Positions 1 through 7,467 of a stretch of DNA of 20,289 nucleotides are shown here, piece by piece. Position 1 is the stretch's first letter. Every line of letters begins with the position of its first letter. Source of the stretch: Bryobacteraceae bacterium (GTDB lineage: Bacteria > Acidobacteriota > Terriglobia > Bryobacterales > Bryobacteraceae); contig JANXXV010000565.1 of the NCBI GenBank assembly GCA_025350445.1, positions 1-20,289 of the forward strand. Direction: 5' to 3'. A program made the translations under genes and the position numbers. The notes under the pieces were generated by a model. It made no database searches. It worked only from the letters and a program-made list of their open reading frames with translations, and was not told the origin of the DNA.

Positions 1-248
1 TCCATGGCAAATTCGGAACCTGGACGTTCTAGAAAGCCCAGCATCCCAACCCGCGAAACCGGTTTCCAGAAACCCGCCTTGCCGGCCGCTTCGGGAAACT
101 CGAGCATCGCCACGCGTTCTGCCCCTGAAGTGGCCCCGAATGCGATGATCCGGCTGTCGTCTTCCGGTGCGGAAGGCTTCCGGGTTCCGCTACCAGCAGG
201 CCATGTTTGCCGATACCCCTCCGATTCATTAGTCACGCAAGACGGCAT
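1..248 (-). CDS. Partial hypothetical protein, N-terminal part, runs off left edge
   Basis: A minus-strand reading frame is open from an ATG at 246-248 to the window edge, about 82 codons. Its translation includes the segments EDDSRIIAFGATSGAERVAM and EFPEAAGKAGFWKPVSRVG, which have the mixed hydrophobic/charged composition of a real protein. The competing plus-strand frame over the same bases is rich in Arg, Ser and Pro and looks like a shadow. An in-frame TGA lies about 12 codons upstream of the ATG. A GTG at about 234-236 is an alternative start, and neither has a strong ribosome binding site. I do not recognise the family and see no signal peptide. It is divergent from the secreted protein at 429. 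Whether it is a gene at all is uncertain. Confidence 0.35.
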   Translation of the reverse strand, partial: MPSCVTNESEGYRQTWPAGSGTRKPSAPEDDSRIIAFGATSGAERVAMLEFPEAAGKAGFWKPVSRVGMLGFLERPGSEFAM

Positions 249-388
249 AACGTCCAGCCCAAGATGCCGGACGCGTGAGCATCAAAGCTCTTCCACAAAC
301 CTGGTTAATCTTCGGCTGATTCCTTTGCCGGGAACGACAGTAATCCGCGCCTGGGCCGAAGCATAAAGCGCTTCTGAGCATTTCGGCG

Positions 389-394
389 TATACT
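389..394 (+). promoter_or_regulatory. Possible -10 hexamer TATACT
   Basis: TATACT lies 35 bases ahead of the ATG at 429, which would give a leader of about 28 bases. No convincing -35 is visible 16-18 bases upstream. A GGGAGGG ribosome binding site sits at 412-418, ten bases before the ATG. Confidence 0.3.
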
Positions 395-428
395 AAAGTC
401 GATTCACAGCCGGGAGGGCGTTCGTCGG

Positions 429-1763
429 ATGACAAGTCGCAAAACGTTTGTTGCGTTGTTGACAATGTCGTTGATGCTGAATGCGCAATCGCCACCAAAA
501 CCGGCGAAACCGGTGCCTTCAAAACCAGCCGTGGCAAAGACGGCCAAGCCCCCCGCGCCCGCAAAACCCGAGGTTCTCACAAACGACTCCATTATCCGAA
601 TGATTAGCGCCGGACTCGACGAGGACACCATCCTCGCCAAAATCAAGTCGACGCCCGCCGTGTTCAGCCTGGATACGAATGAACTCATCCGGCTGAAGGA
701 GGCAAAGATATCGCAGCGCGTACTCCGGGCAATGCTCGGCAAGCCGGCGGACATTGCCGCACCACAACGTCCAGCCGAACAGATCGTCAAAGATCCCGGT
801 CCGGCGGTTCCCGTTGTGGTCGCAGTTGAGCCCGCGCCCGCGCCTCCGGTTGTTCCCGCAGTGACGGATCACGTCATCGTCCGGCAAGGAGCTATCACCA
901 CGAAGTTGAACAACAAGCCGCAGAAAGTTCTCTTTGTTAAGAGTGAAGCCACCGATATCAAATCCGCCGTCGCCAATATCTTGTTGAGCGATGTCGGCCT
1001 CCAATTGCTCACCATGGGACTCTCCTCGCAATTGACTATGTGGAACCCATACATGGGAGACACCATCGCCAAAGCGGCCAACGTCGGCAAAGGCATGCTC
1101 CTCAACAAGAGTTCGGATACCAAGGGATTCGAGATTGAAACACTTCCCGGATTGACTGCCGACGTTACCCTCAAGGAAGGCAAAGCCGAGTTCTTTATTC
1201 CCATGAACCGGTATATCCCCAGCGCAAATTTCGACCCGGATACCGTCGAGCCGGTCCTGCTCCGCCTGGACCCGCGCGATAAGGACCAGAACCGCCTCCT
1301 CTCCGGCCGGAAAGTTCTTATTAAACAGGAGAAGAAAGGCCGCTTCGATATGAAGCCCACCACGGACCGCCAGGAAAGCAATGTCGAGCAGACCGTTGTG
1401 CCCGTCACCGTGGAGCGAATGCCTGGTAACGTTTTCAAGATAACCACCCGGGACGACCTCAAGCGCGGTGAGTACGGATTGCTCTTCCGCAAGAAGAATG
1501 CCACCGGAGCCTACACGGCGAATGTACCGCTCAAACCGGACGCCTTGCCCGCCGAAGCAGCGCCCGCGGCAATTCCCGGTCTGTCGCCCGAGATGGTCGC
1601 TATGCTGGGCCCCCAGCAAGCCGCCGCCATGCAACAGCAAAACGCCGGCCAGCAGCGCGGTGGAATGTTTGGCCGCATGAAAGGTCCTCCCCCGGCTCCC
1701 TCCGCTTCCTCGGAAGGCCCGGTGACGGGCTTCCTCGCCTGGGACTTCCGCGTGCTTCCGTAA
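429..1763 (+). CDS. Secreted protein of unknown function with helical N-terminal module and Ala/Pro linkers
   Basis: 444 residues. Residues 1-20 form a signal peptide (basic MTSRK, hydrophobic core, NAQ cleavage region). Residues 22-48 are a Lys/Pro/Ala linker. Residues 50-104, from LTNDSIIRMISAGLDEDTI, form a compact helical module in which short helices appear to alternate with 'AGL.ED.I..KI' and 'L..LK.A..S..VL.AML'. I have seen such modules at the N-terminus of many acidobacterial secreted proteins. A second Pro/Val linker (118-146) precedes a mostly beta-looking body (147-365), then a Met/Gln-rich stretch (390-415) and a conserved-looking end GFLAWDFRVLP. No catalytic motif is visible. 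The start is supported by GGGAGGG ten bases upstream. It stands alone, divergent from the gene at the left edge. It probably acts in the periplasm or outer envelope; the function is unknown. Confidence 0.85.
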   Translation: MTSRKTFVALLTMSLMLNAQSPPKPAKPVPSKPAVAKTAKPPAPAKPEVLTNDSIIRMISAGLDEDTILAKIKSTPAVFSLDTNELIRLKEAKISQRVLRAMLGKPADIAAPQRPAEQIVKDPGPAVPVVVAVEPAPAPPVVPAVTDHVIVRQGAITTKLNNKPQKVLFVKSEATDIKSAVANILLSDVGLQLLTMGLSSQLTMWNPYMGDTIAKAANVGKGMLLNKSSDTKGFEIETLPGLTADVTLKEGKAEFFIPMNRYIPSANFDPDTVEPVLLRLDPRDKDQNRLLSGRKVLIKQEKKGRFDMKPTTDRQESNVEQTVVPVTVERMPGNVFKITTRDDLKRGEYGLLFRKKNATGAYTANVPLKPDALPAEAAPAAIPGLSPEMVAMLGPQQAAAMQQQNAGQQRGGMFGRMKGPPPAPSASSEGPVTGFLAWDFRVLP

Positions 1764-1819
1764 CGCGCGTTGCCTTTGGTTCCCGGGAATTCCCGCGTGG
1801 CTGAGAAAGCCGTGCCGCC

Positions 1820-1918
1820 GAACTGGCTTTCGAAAGTACCTGCCCGGTCCTCAATACCCTGGTTGTAAATCCGCGCAATCTCCTCCGCGTCTGCAACCAC
1901 AGCTTCTCTGGTAGTCAT
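1820..1918 (-). pseudogene. Remnant of a GNAT (phosphinothricin acetyltransferase-like) N-acetyltransferase N-terminus
   Basis: Reading from the ATG at 1916-1918 on the minus strand gives MTTREAVVADAEEIARIYNQ followed by GIEDRAGTFESQ. This is the classic beginning of the phosphinothricin/ArsN-type GNAT family, where 'ADAE.IA.IYNQGI.DR.ATFET' forms strand 1 and helix 1. A GAAGAG sequence about six bases upstream could be its ribosome binding site. After about 33 codons the resemblance ends. The frame stays open but is then antisense to the neighbouring secreted-protein gene, which ends at 1763. A complete enzyme needs about 165-175 residues and an acetyl-CoA binding motif (R/Q-x-x-G-x-G/A), which is absent. 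I call it a 5' gene fragment left by a deletion or rearrangement. A short functional peptide is unlikely. Confidence 0.6.
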
Positions 1919-1958
1919 AAACGACTCTTCATTTCCCACATACTCTGCCCATCTACGC

Positions 1959-1964
1959 TATAGT
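1959..1964 (+). promoter_or_regulatory. Possible -10 hexamer TATAGT for the riboswitch transcript
   Basis: TATAGT lies just before the first paired bases of the cobalamin riboswitch. Transcription starting about seven bases downstream, near 1971, would begin almost exactly at the aptamer. No clear -35 element is visible. Confidence 0.4.
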
Positions 1965-1971
1965 GAAAAAA

Positions 1972-2167
1972 GCTGTCGGTACGCCCCCGCTAAACCGGAG
2001 GGCGTCGAAAAAGGGAATCCGGCGTGAATCCGGAACTGCCCCGCAGCGGTAAGCAGGAACGAAATCCGCGAGAGAAGCACTGGCTCGTCATTGGGCTGGG
2101 AAGCTGCGGAAATTAGGAACCGGCGCACTTCGCGCTGCAAGCCTGCAAGTCCGAAGACCTGCCGTCA
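1972..2167 (+). promoter_or_regulatory. Cobalamin (adenosylcobalamin) riboswitch
   Basis: The conserved blocks of the cobalamin aptamer occur in order. A GGTACGCCC/GGGCGTC arm (about 1978-2006) is followed by AAAGGGAATCCGG (about 2010-2022), GTGAATCCGGAACTGCCCC then GCAGCGGTAA (about 2024-2052), and GCACTGG (2077-2083). GGGAAG (about 2098-2103) and the B12 box AGTCCGAAGACCTGCC (2148-2163) complete it. Such RNAs repress cobalamin uptake or synthesis genes when the coenzyme is abundant. Here it precedes a TonB-dependent receptor by about 110 bases, the usual arrangement for outer-membrane B12 receptors. The ends are approximate. Confidence 0.93.
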
Positions 2168-2183
2168 TGCATGTGGAAACGCG

Positions 2184-2227
2184 CACCTCCGAGGGGGAGG
2201 TGAGTTGGCCGTGCATAATCACCAACT
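2184..2227 (+). promoter_or_regulatory. Two adjacent hairpins between riboswitch and receptor gene (putative expression platform)
   Basis: CACCTCC (2184-2190) pairs with GGAGGTG (2196-2202) around a five-base loop. Directly after it, AGTTGG (2203-2208) can pair with CCAACT (2222-2227). No U-run follows, so these are not a typical intrinsic terminator. They may sequester or expose downstream sequence for translational control, which is an inference. Confidence 0.45.
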
Positions 2228-2277
2228 TTCCTGCCGCTTTGTCTGCCGTTTCCCGAATTTATCCGAGGGGAATGCCA

Positions 2278-4632
2278 GTGAAAACACTTTTTCAATTTAC
2301 AACGCTCTTTGCAGCGTTGCTCTATCCACTTTCAGCCGAAACCGTATCGGGTCGCGTTGTCGATCCGTCCGGCGCGGCCATTAACCGCGCCACTGTAACC
2401 ATCACGGCCCGCGAAGGCGATGTCCGCCGATCCATCCAGACCGCCGGCACCGGCGAGTACCATTTCGACGGCCTCAACCCCGGTGAGTATCTGATTGAAG
2501 CAAAGGCTCCGGGCTTCGGGTCAAACCGTGCAACGCAGTTGGAAGTAGCGGCCGGCCAAGCCCTCACCGCCGACCTGCAACTCGACCTGACCAAGCTCAC
2601 CACCCAAGTGCAGGTCACCGGCACCGGCACCGCGCAGTCCGCCGATGAATCCGCCAAGGCTCTCGATATCATCGATGCCACCCAGCTCGACCGTCGCGCA
2701 AAAATCGCCATCCCGGACGCCATCCGCTACATTCCCGGCGTGCGCGTCCAGCAGTTAGGAGGACCGGGCAGCCTAACCAGAATCCTCACCCGCGGACTGC
2801 CCACCCATCAAACTTCGCTATTGATAGACGGCTTCCGCCTTCGCGATGCCGCCTCTCCCCAGGGAGACGCCACTGCCTATCTGGGCGATCTCTTGGTAGT
2901 CGACACCGGCAGCGTGGAAATTCTCCGCGGCTCCGGCAGTTCGCTATACGGAACCAACGCCGCGGCTGGCGTAATCAATATCACAACGGACCAGGGCGGC
3001 GGCCGGTTGCGCGGTGACATCCTCACCGAAGGCGGGGGCTTGGGTCTATTCCGCGGCGCAGCCAAAATCGCCGGCGGGGCTGCCAACGACCGGCTTCTGT
3101 TTACCGCCGGCATCGCCCATCTGAACGTCACCAGAGGTATCGACGGGAACGACCGCGCACGCAACACCAGCGGCCAGGGCTTTGCTCAATACAACTTCAG
3201 CCCGTCCACTTCGCTCAGCGGCCGCGTCTTCGCAACAAACTCCTACGCGGACCTGAATGTTTCACCGTACGCTGCGGCGGTGCTGCCGTCTTCAGCGGTT
3301 GTACCCGCCATTCCCGGCGTCACGTTCTACCCCGGCCCGGACGATCCCGATTCGCACCGTAAGGCAAACTATGTAACGGGACTGGTAGCACTCAATCAGC
3401 GACTCTCGGAATCCGCGACGTTGCGGATCAGCTACCAGGGGCTGAAGACCAGCCGCGACAACCGCGATGGTCCCGGCGGGCCGCGCTTCCAGCCGCAGTT
3501 CTCCAATTCAAACAAGTTCGACGGCCGCATCGACACCCTGCAAGCCCGCGCCGACATCAAACTAGGCCGCTACAATCTAGTGACCGCAGGCTATGAATTC
3601 GAGCGCGAAACCTACCACAACATCAGCGGCGATGAAAACCCGGTAGCCGCCTTGCGTGTGGACGCGCGCGTTCGGGTGACGCAGAACAGCAACGCGGTGT
3701 TCGCGCAGGATCAGTTGCGTCTGCTGAACAACCGGCTGCAATTCTCCTTCTCCGGACGTATCCAGAGGTTCGCGCTAGACCGCCCGGACTTCACTGGAGG
3801 CAAGCCGCTCTATGCCTCTGTACCGCTGTTCACTCCGCAAAGCGCCTACACAGGCGATGGCTCAGTGGCGTACTTCTTCCCCAAGAGCGGCACCAAGTTC
3901 CGGGCCCACGCCGGCAACGGCTACCGCGCCCCTGCTCTGTACGAACGGTTTGGTTCGTCGTTCTTCTTCGGCAATTTCAGCGCTTCGGGCGACCCGCGCC
4001 TGCGTCCGGAACGGCTGCTCTCTGTCGATGCCGGCTTCGATCAATACCTCATCGCCTCCCGTCTGCGCGTAAGCGGCACATATTTCTACACCCGCATTCA
4101 GGAGGCGATTGTCTATGATTCCAGCGGGATCGTCAATCCCGGAACCGATCCCTACGGACGATTCGGCGGATACCGCAGCGCCCCCGGCGGCCTGGCCCGC
4201 GGCGTTGAGATCTCAGCCGAAGCCAGCGTAACGCGCACCACCACCGTCAACTCGTCCTACACCTATACCAACGCCAAAGAGCGCACCAGCACGCTGGCCG
4301 GCGGCTACCTGCCCTCCATTCGCATTTTCAAGAACATGTTCACCGCCACGGCGTCACAGCGCATCGGCCGAAGGATCGACATCGCCTTCGACTTCCTGGC
4401 TGCCAGCCCCTACGTCTACCCTCTTTTCACCGCAACCGGAAGCCGCCCGTTCCAGTTCGACGGTCCGGTCCGCGGCGACTTGGTGGTCAACTACAACCAC
4501 CCGATCTCCGACCGCCAAACCCTGCGCCTCTACACCCGTGTGGAAAATGTTTTTAATAGGACATACTTTGAAGATGGCTTCCGTACCCCGAAAGCATGGG
4601 CGGTAGCAGGAATCAAATGGATATGGAATTAG
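2278..4632 (+). CDS. TonB-dependent outer-membrane receptor, probably for cobalamin (BtuB-like)
   Basis: 784 residues if started at the GTG at 2278. GAGGGG (2265-2270) lies seven bases upstream of this codon, whereas the in-frame ATG at 2272 lies only one base after it. Residues 1-20 are a signal peptide (MKTLFQFTTLFAALLYPLSA). Residues 22-105 are a carboxypeptidase-regulatory-like beta-sandwich (GRVVDPSGAAINRATVTI ... GEYLIEAKAPGF). Residues 118-240 are the plug, with IPGVRV, LIDGFRLRD, VEILRGSGSSLYGTNAAAGV and INI. The remainder is the 22-stranded barrel, ending in VENVFNRTYFEDGF and an aromatic last strand. Together with the upstream cobalamin riboswitch this points to import of B12 or another corrinoid across the outer membrane, powered by TonB-ExbBD encoded elsewhere. 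The 3' end overlaps pdxH by 16 bases. The substrate is inferred from the riboswitch, not from the sequence of the receptor. Confidence 0.93.
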   Translation: MKTLFQFTTLFAALLYPLSAETVSGRVVDPSGAAINRATVTITAREGDVRRSIQTAGTGEYHFDGLNPGEYLIEAKAPGFGSNRATQLEVAAGQALTADLQLDLTKLTTQVQVTGTGTAQSADESAKALDIIDATQLDRRAKIAIPDAIRYIPGVRVQQLGGPGSLTRILTRGLPTHQTSLLIDGFRLRDAASPQGDATAYLGDLLVVDTGSVEILRGSGSSLYGTNAAAGVINITTDQGGGRLRGDILTEGGGLGLFRGAAKIAGGAANDRLLFTAGIAHLNVTRGIDGNDRARNTSGQGFAQYNFSPSTSLSGRVFATNSYADLNVSPYAAAVLPSSAVVPAIPGVTFYPGPDDPDSHRKANYVTGLVALNQRLSESATLRISYQGLKTSRDNRDGPGGPRFQPQFSNSNKFDGRIDTLQARADIKLGRYNLVTAGYEFERETYHNISGDENPVAALRVDARVRVTQNSNAVFAQDQLRLLNNRLQFSFSGRIQRFALDRPDFTGGKPLYASVPLFTPQSAYTGDGSVAYFFPKSGTKFRAHAGNGYRAPALYERFGSSFFFGNFSASGDPRLRPERLLSVDAGFDQYLIASRLRVSGTYFYTRIQEAIVYDSSGIVNPGTDPYGRFGGYRSAPGGLARGVEISAEASVTRTTTVNSSYTYTNAKERTSTLAGGYLPSIRIFKNMFTATASQRIGRRIDIAFDFLAASPYVYPLFTATGSRPFQFDGPVRGDLVVNYNHPISDRQTLRLYTRVENVFNRTYFEDGFRTPKAWAVAGIKWIWN

Positions 4633-5261
4633 CCCACCTTCGCGAAAACTACACCAAAGGAGGTCTCGCCGAACGGGACCTCCACCAGAATCCGTTCGAA
4701 CAGTTCCGCATCTGGTTCGAGCAGGCGCAATCGGCCAAAATCACTGAGCCGAACGCGATGACCCTGGCGACGGCGACCCCGGACGGCATCCCGTCCGCCC
4801 GCATCGTGCTGCTGAAGCACTTCGATGAGCAGGGCTTCGTTTTCTTCACCAACTACGAAAGCCGGAAAGGCGGGGAAATGGAGGAGAACCCGAATGTGGC
4901 CCTGGTGTTCTACTGGGCCGAACTGGAACGCCAGGTCCGAATCGCCGGAACCGTCGTCAAGACATCGCGCGGGGAATCGGAGGCATACTTCGCCCAGCGC
5001 CCCAGGGCCAGTCAACTGGGCGCGTGGGCGTCGGAACAGAGCACGGTTGTCAAGAACCGCCAGTTCCTCGAAGAACAACTAACCTCGCTGACGAAATGGT
5101 ATGAAGGCCAGGAAATCCCGGCTCCGCCGTACTGGGGCGGCTACCGCGTGCAGCCTGAGGTAATTGAATTCTGGCAAGGCAGGCACAGCAGATTGCACGA
5201 CCGGCTCGTCTTTAGCAGGGTGAATGAATCGAAATGGCAGATTGAACGGCTCTCCCCATAA
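4617..5261 (+). CDS. pdxH: Pyridoxamine/pyridoxine 5'-phosphate oxidase
   Basis: 214 residues from the ATG at 4617, against about 218 in E. coli. It uses FMN and O2 to oxidise pyridoxamine- or pyridoxine-5'-phosphate to pyridoxal-5'-phosphate, the last step of vitamin B6 salvage, in the cytoplasm. Matching family blocks run along the whole length. AHLRENYTKGGL (6-17) is the N-terminal segment. RIVLLK (62-67), FFTNYESRK (76-84) and ERQVRI (104-109) contact FMN. RPRASQLGAWAS (128-139), YWGGYRVQP (172-180) and EFWQGRHSRLHDR (184-196) include the substrate-binding Arg/His. AGGA (4608-4611) lies five bases before this ATG and favours it over ATGs at 4596 and 4623. It overlaps the receptor gene by 16 bases, so it is probably translationally coupled and under the same cobalamin riboswitch. 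Confidence 0.96.
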   Translation: MDMELAHLRENYTKGGLAERDLHQNPFEQFRIWFEQAQSAKITEPNAMTLATATPDGIPSARIVLLKHFDEQGFVFFTNYESRKGGEMEENPNVALVFYWAELERQVRIAGTVVKTSRGESEAYFAQRPRASQLGAWASEQSTVVKNRQFLEEQLTSLTKWYEGQEIPAPPYWGGYRVQPEVIEFWQGRHSRLHDRLVFSRVNESKWQIERLSP

Positions 5262-5383
5262 TCAGGCGTCCACAAACCGGACGGACACAGCAAGTCGCGC
5301 GATGTGCCAAATTCCCTGTCGATCCGCGTGAATCGGGTGCTACTGTCCTTGGCGGCGGATAACGCCGGCTATTTCTTAGACGC

Positions 5384-5389
5384 TACACT
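5384..5389 (+). promoter_or_regulatory. Possible -10 hexamer TACACT
   Basis: TACACT, preceded by GC as in other candidate -10 sites here, lies 20 bases before the ATG of the UPF0173 gene. No matching -35 is visible. Confidence 0.25.
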
Positions 5390-5409
5390 AATAGGGAAGA
5401 GCATTCGCC

Positions 5410-6105
5410 ATGATAAACATCACCTGGCTGGGCCACGGCACATTCCAACTGGAACTCGAAACCGGCGAAATTGTTGTTCTCGATCCCTGGATTGAGGGCA
5501 ACCCGTCTTATCCCGCGGCCCATTCGTTCGCGCGCGTGGACGCTATCCTTATCTCGCACGGCCACTTCGACCATATCCATGATGCGGTACCCCTGGCCAC
5601 GAGATTTTCGCCACAGGTAGTCGCCATCTACGAAACCTGCCAGTGGCTTGAATCGAAAGGTGTGAAGAATTGTCGCGCGATGAACAAGGGTGGAACCCAA
5701 AACGTGGGGCCGTTCAGCGTCACCATGACTCACGCCATCCACAGTTGCGGAATTCTGGACGACGGAAAAATCATCTATGGAGGCGAGGCCGCGGGCTACG
5801 TATTGCATCTGCCGGACGGCCGCCGGATCTATTTCGCCGGCGACACCAACGTTTTCTCGGATATGGCTTTGATCCAGGAACTCTACCGGCCCGAGCTGGC
5901 GTTTCTGCCCATCGGAGACTTATTTACCATGGGGCCCCGGGAGGCTGCGGTAGCTTGCCGGCTGCTCAAGGCCCAAAAAATCATCCCGATGCACTTTGGT
6001 ACCTTCCCGCCCCTGACTGGTACTCCAGCCGCGCTCGCAGATCTATTAAAAGGCTCTGATTCAACTGTTTGGCCGCTCGTACCCGGCCAAGCGGTATCTT
6101 GGTGA
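5410..6105 (+). CDS. UPF0173 metal-dependent hydrolase (metallo-beta-lactamase fold)
   Basis: 231 residues, matching the usual length of about 225-230 for UPF0173, a stand-alone metallo-beta-lactamase-fold family. The metal site is complete: ISHGHFDHIHD with H50, H52, D54 and H55; THAIHS with H108 or H111; AGDTNVFSDM with D145; and IPMHFGTFPPL with H195. The N-terminal WLGHGTFQLE and DPWIEGNP are also diagnostic. There is no signal peptide, so it is cytoplasmic. The natural substrate of the family is not established; a phosphodiesterase- or lactonase-like hydrolysis is plausible. GGGAAGAG lies about ten bases before the ATG. It starts 148 bases after pdxH with its own possible -10 at 5384-5389, so it may be transcribed separately. 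Confidence 0.93.
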   Translation: MINITWLGHGTFQLELETGEIVVLDPWIEGNPSYPAAHSFARVDAILISHGHFDHIHDAVPLATRFSPQVVAIYETCQWLESKGVKNCRAMNKGGTQNVGPFSVTMTHAIHSCGILDDGKIIYGGEAAGYVLHLPDGRRIYFAGDTNVFSDMALIQELYRPELAFLPIGDLFTMGPREAAVACRLLKAQKIIPMHFGTFPPLTGTPAALADLLKGSDSTVWPLVPGQAVSW

Positions 6106-6174
6106 ACAGTACCGGAACGAAAACTACCGTTACTGATCGCCGCGAAATGGTACAGTACCTCAGCAAGGCCGCTA

Positions 6175-7152
6175 GTGTGTAAAATCGGTCAATTCCGGTT
6201 AATATATATTGTGTTGCATCGAGCCCACCTTGGGATTAACGCGGCAGTCCTGGCACTGGCACTGGCGCTACTGCTTCCGCCTGTCGCAATGGCGCAGATT
6301 TCCATCCGGCCCCCGTCAGCTCCAAAAAATCAGCAGACACTGTCACCCATCTCGCTCAATCATTTGTTCGTGGTTCTTGATCCGCAAACTTACTCGGAAA
6401 TCGTCAAGAGCGACTTCCTGCACACCGAGTTCGCTCCCATGGAACAGCGCGCAACGGTACGTGCCGATCAATCCTATAGAGGAATCTACCTTTACGGCTT
6501 CAGCACATACATTGAGTTGTTCCAATCCACGGAAGCCGCCGCCAGAGGCTTCAAGTTGAACGACGCGGGCATAGCCCTTGGAGTAGAAGAACCGGGTGCA
6601 ATCGTAGATTTGCAATCGAAAATGGCCTCCAAGATCCCCGCCCATCAGTCCACCATCACCCGCCAGTATTCCGATGAGCAGTTACCCTGGTTCTATCTGG
6701 TGGAGCCGAAGGATTTTCCGTTCCGCACCTGGGTGATGGAATACCATCCCAGCTTTCTGGCGCAATGGAACCCAAGCACCGTGGCCACCGCCAACGAAGG
6801 AATCGCGCGAAATCTGGTGATCGACCGTTACAAGTCCATTGTCGACGACGCGCCCAAAGACCCCTGTTTTCGCGACATCACGGGCGTTACGCTTGCGGTC
6901 GACAAAGATACCCTCACGAAACTGGCGCAACTCTATCAGCTCTGGGGAATGCGGCTGCGTTCCAAAGGCGGTCTGGTCAACCTGGAATCCGCGGACCTGG
7001 CCATTCATCTGGTTCCGGAGACCCCAACCGCACGGGGTATACAGCAGATCGAGTTTCGCCTGAACCGTATGCCGAAAGACCCGGCCCCCCGCCGCTTCGG
7101 GGAGAAATCGGTGCTTACATTCCACGGCAAATTCGGCACCTGGGCCTTCTAG
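6175..7152 (+). CDS. Secreted protein of unknown function, DUF5829-like
   Basis: 325 residues from a GTG start. AAGG (6165-6168) lies six bases upstream and supports this start; an in-frame GTG at 6211 would shorten the long basic N-region and is an alternative. Residues 1-40 are a signal peptide (hydrophobic core AAVLALALALLLPP, cleavage after AMA). The mature part begins with LNHLFVVLDPQTYSEIVKSD (61-80) and continues EFAPMEQRATVRADQSYRG (85-103), IYLYGFSTYIELFQ and DAGIALGVEE. This resembles, from memory, the DUF5829 family of secreted proteins found in Bacteroidetes and Acidobacteria, whose layout recalls a glyoxalase/VOC-type fold. No family assignment could be checked. It follows the UPF0173 gene by 69 bases; a functional link is unproven. 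It ends in KFGTWAF. Confidence 0.8.
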   Translation: MCKIGQFRLIYIVLHRAHLGINAAVLALALALLLPPVAMAQISIRPPSAPKNQQTLSPISLNHLFVVLDPQTYSEIVKSDFLHTEFAPMEQRATVRADQSYRGIYLYGFSTYIELFQSTEAAARGFKLNDAGIALGVEEPGAIVDLQSKMASKIPAHQSTITRQYSDEQLPWFYLVEPKDFPFRTWVMEYHPSFLAQWNPSTVATANEGIARNLVIDRYKSIVDDAPKDPCFRDITGVTLAVDKDTLTKLAQLYQLWGMRLRSKGGLVNLESADLAIHLVPETPTARGIQQIEFRLNRMPKDPAPRRFGEKSVLTFHGKFGTWAF

Positions 7153-7217
7153 CATAAGTTAATCGGAGTGAACCGCCGTCAAACGGCAACCCTCCGGCCC
7201 TTCTTTCCAGCCAACTT

Positions 7218-7265
7218 GTGCTAGGACGGCGGACCCCCGGTCCGCGGCCGACGCCCTCGTCGGCC
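7218..7265. repeat. REP-like tandem hairpins with CCC-type loops
   Basis: GCGGACC (7229-7235) and GGTCCGC (7239-7245) form a perfect 7-bp stem with loop CCC. Immediately adjacent, GGCCGACG (7246-7253) and CGTCGGCC (7258-7265) form a perfect 8-bp stem with loop CCCT. The pair lies about 77 bases after the stop of the upstream gene and is followed by only a broken T-run (CTTCTT). It could act as a transcription or mRNA-end barrier or be a repetitive extragenic element. Confidence 0.65.
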
Positions 7266-7453
7266 CTTCTTGTGGTATCAACCGCGATACCGGCAGGCAG
7301 AGCTACTCTTGTGCGTCCACCTGCACGTCCACCCGTAACTCCATTTGTGAGCCGCTAATACCCACGGAGCGCGAGCCGGGTGCCTGGTAAACCACGGAAT
7401 TCCACCTGTCCAGCGGCGAAGCTTTGGGACGCTCATGGCAGGTAAGGAACGGG

Positions 7454-7467
7454 GTGCTAGGACGGCG
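7454..7467. repeat. Second copy of 14-bp direct repeat GTGCTAGGACGGCG
   Basis: Identical to 7218-7231, where it leads into the tandem hairpins. Here the following sequence (AGATGGACGAGCC, then TCGCCGACGG) keeps only part of the GC-rich hairpin character, so it may be a decayed copy of the same element. Confidence 0.5.

Noticed and set aside
519..1640. A 373-codon open frame on the minus strand
   Set aside because: It is fully antisense to the 429-1763 gene, which has a signal peptide, a ribosome binding site and natural composition. The minus translation is low-complexity Gly/Arg/Leu with no domain.
2167..2277. Upstream ATG 2167 as start of the receptor gene
   Set aside because: It lies at the end of the riboswitch and would put 37 residues before the signal peptide. 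GTG 2278 has a ribosome binding site at normal distance.
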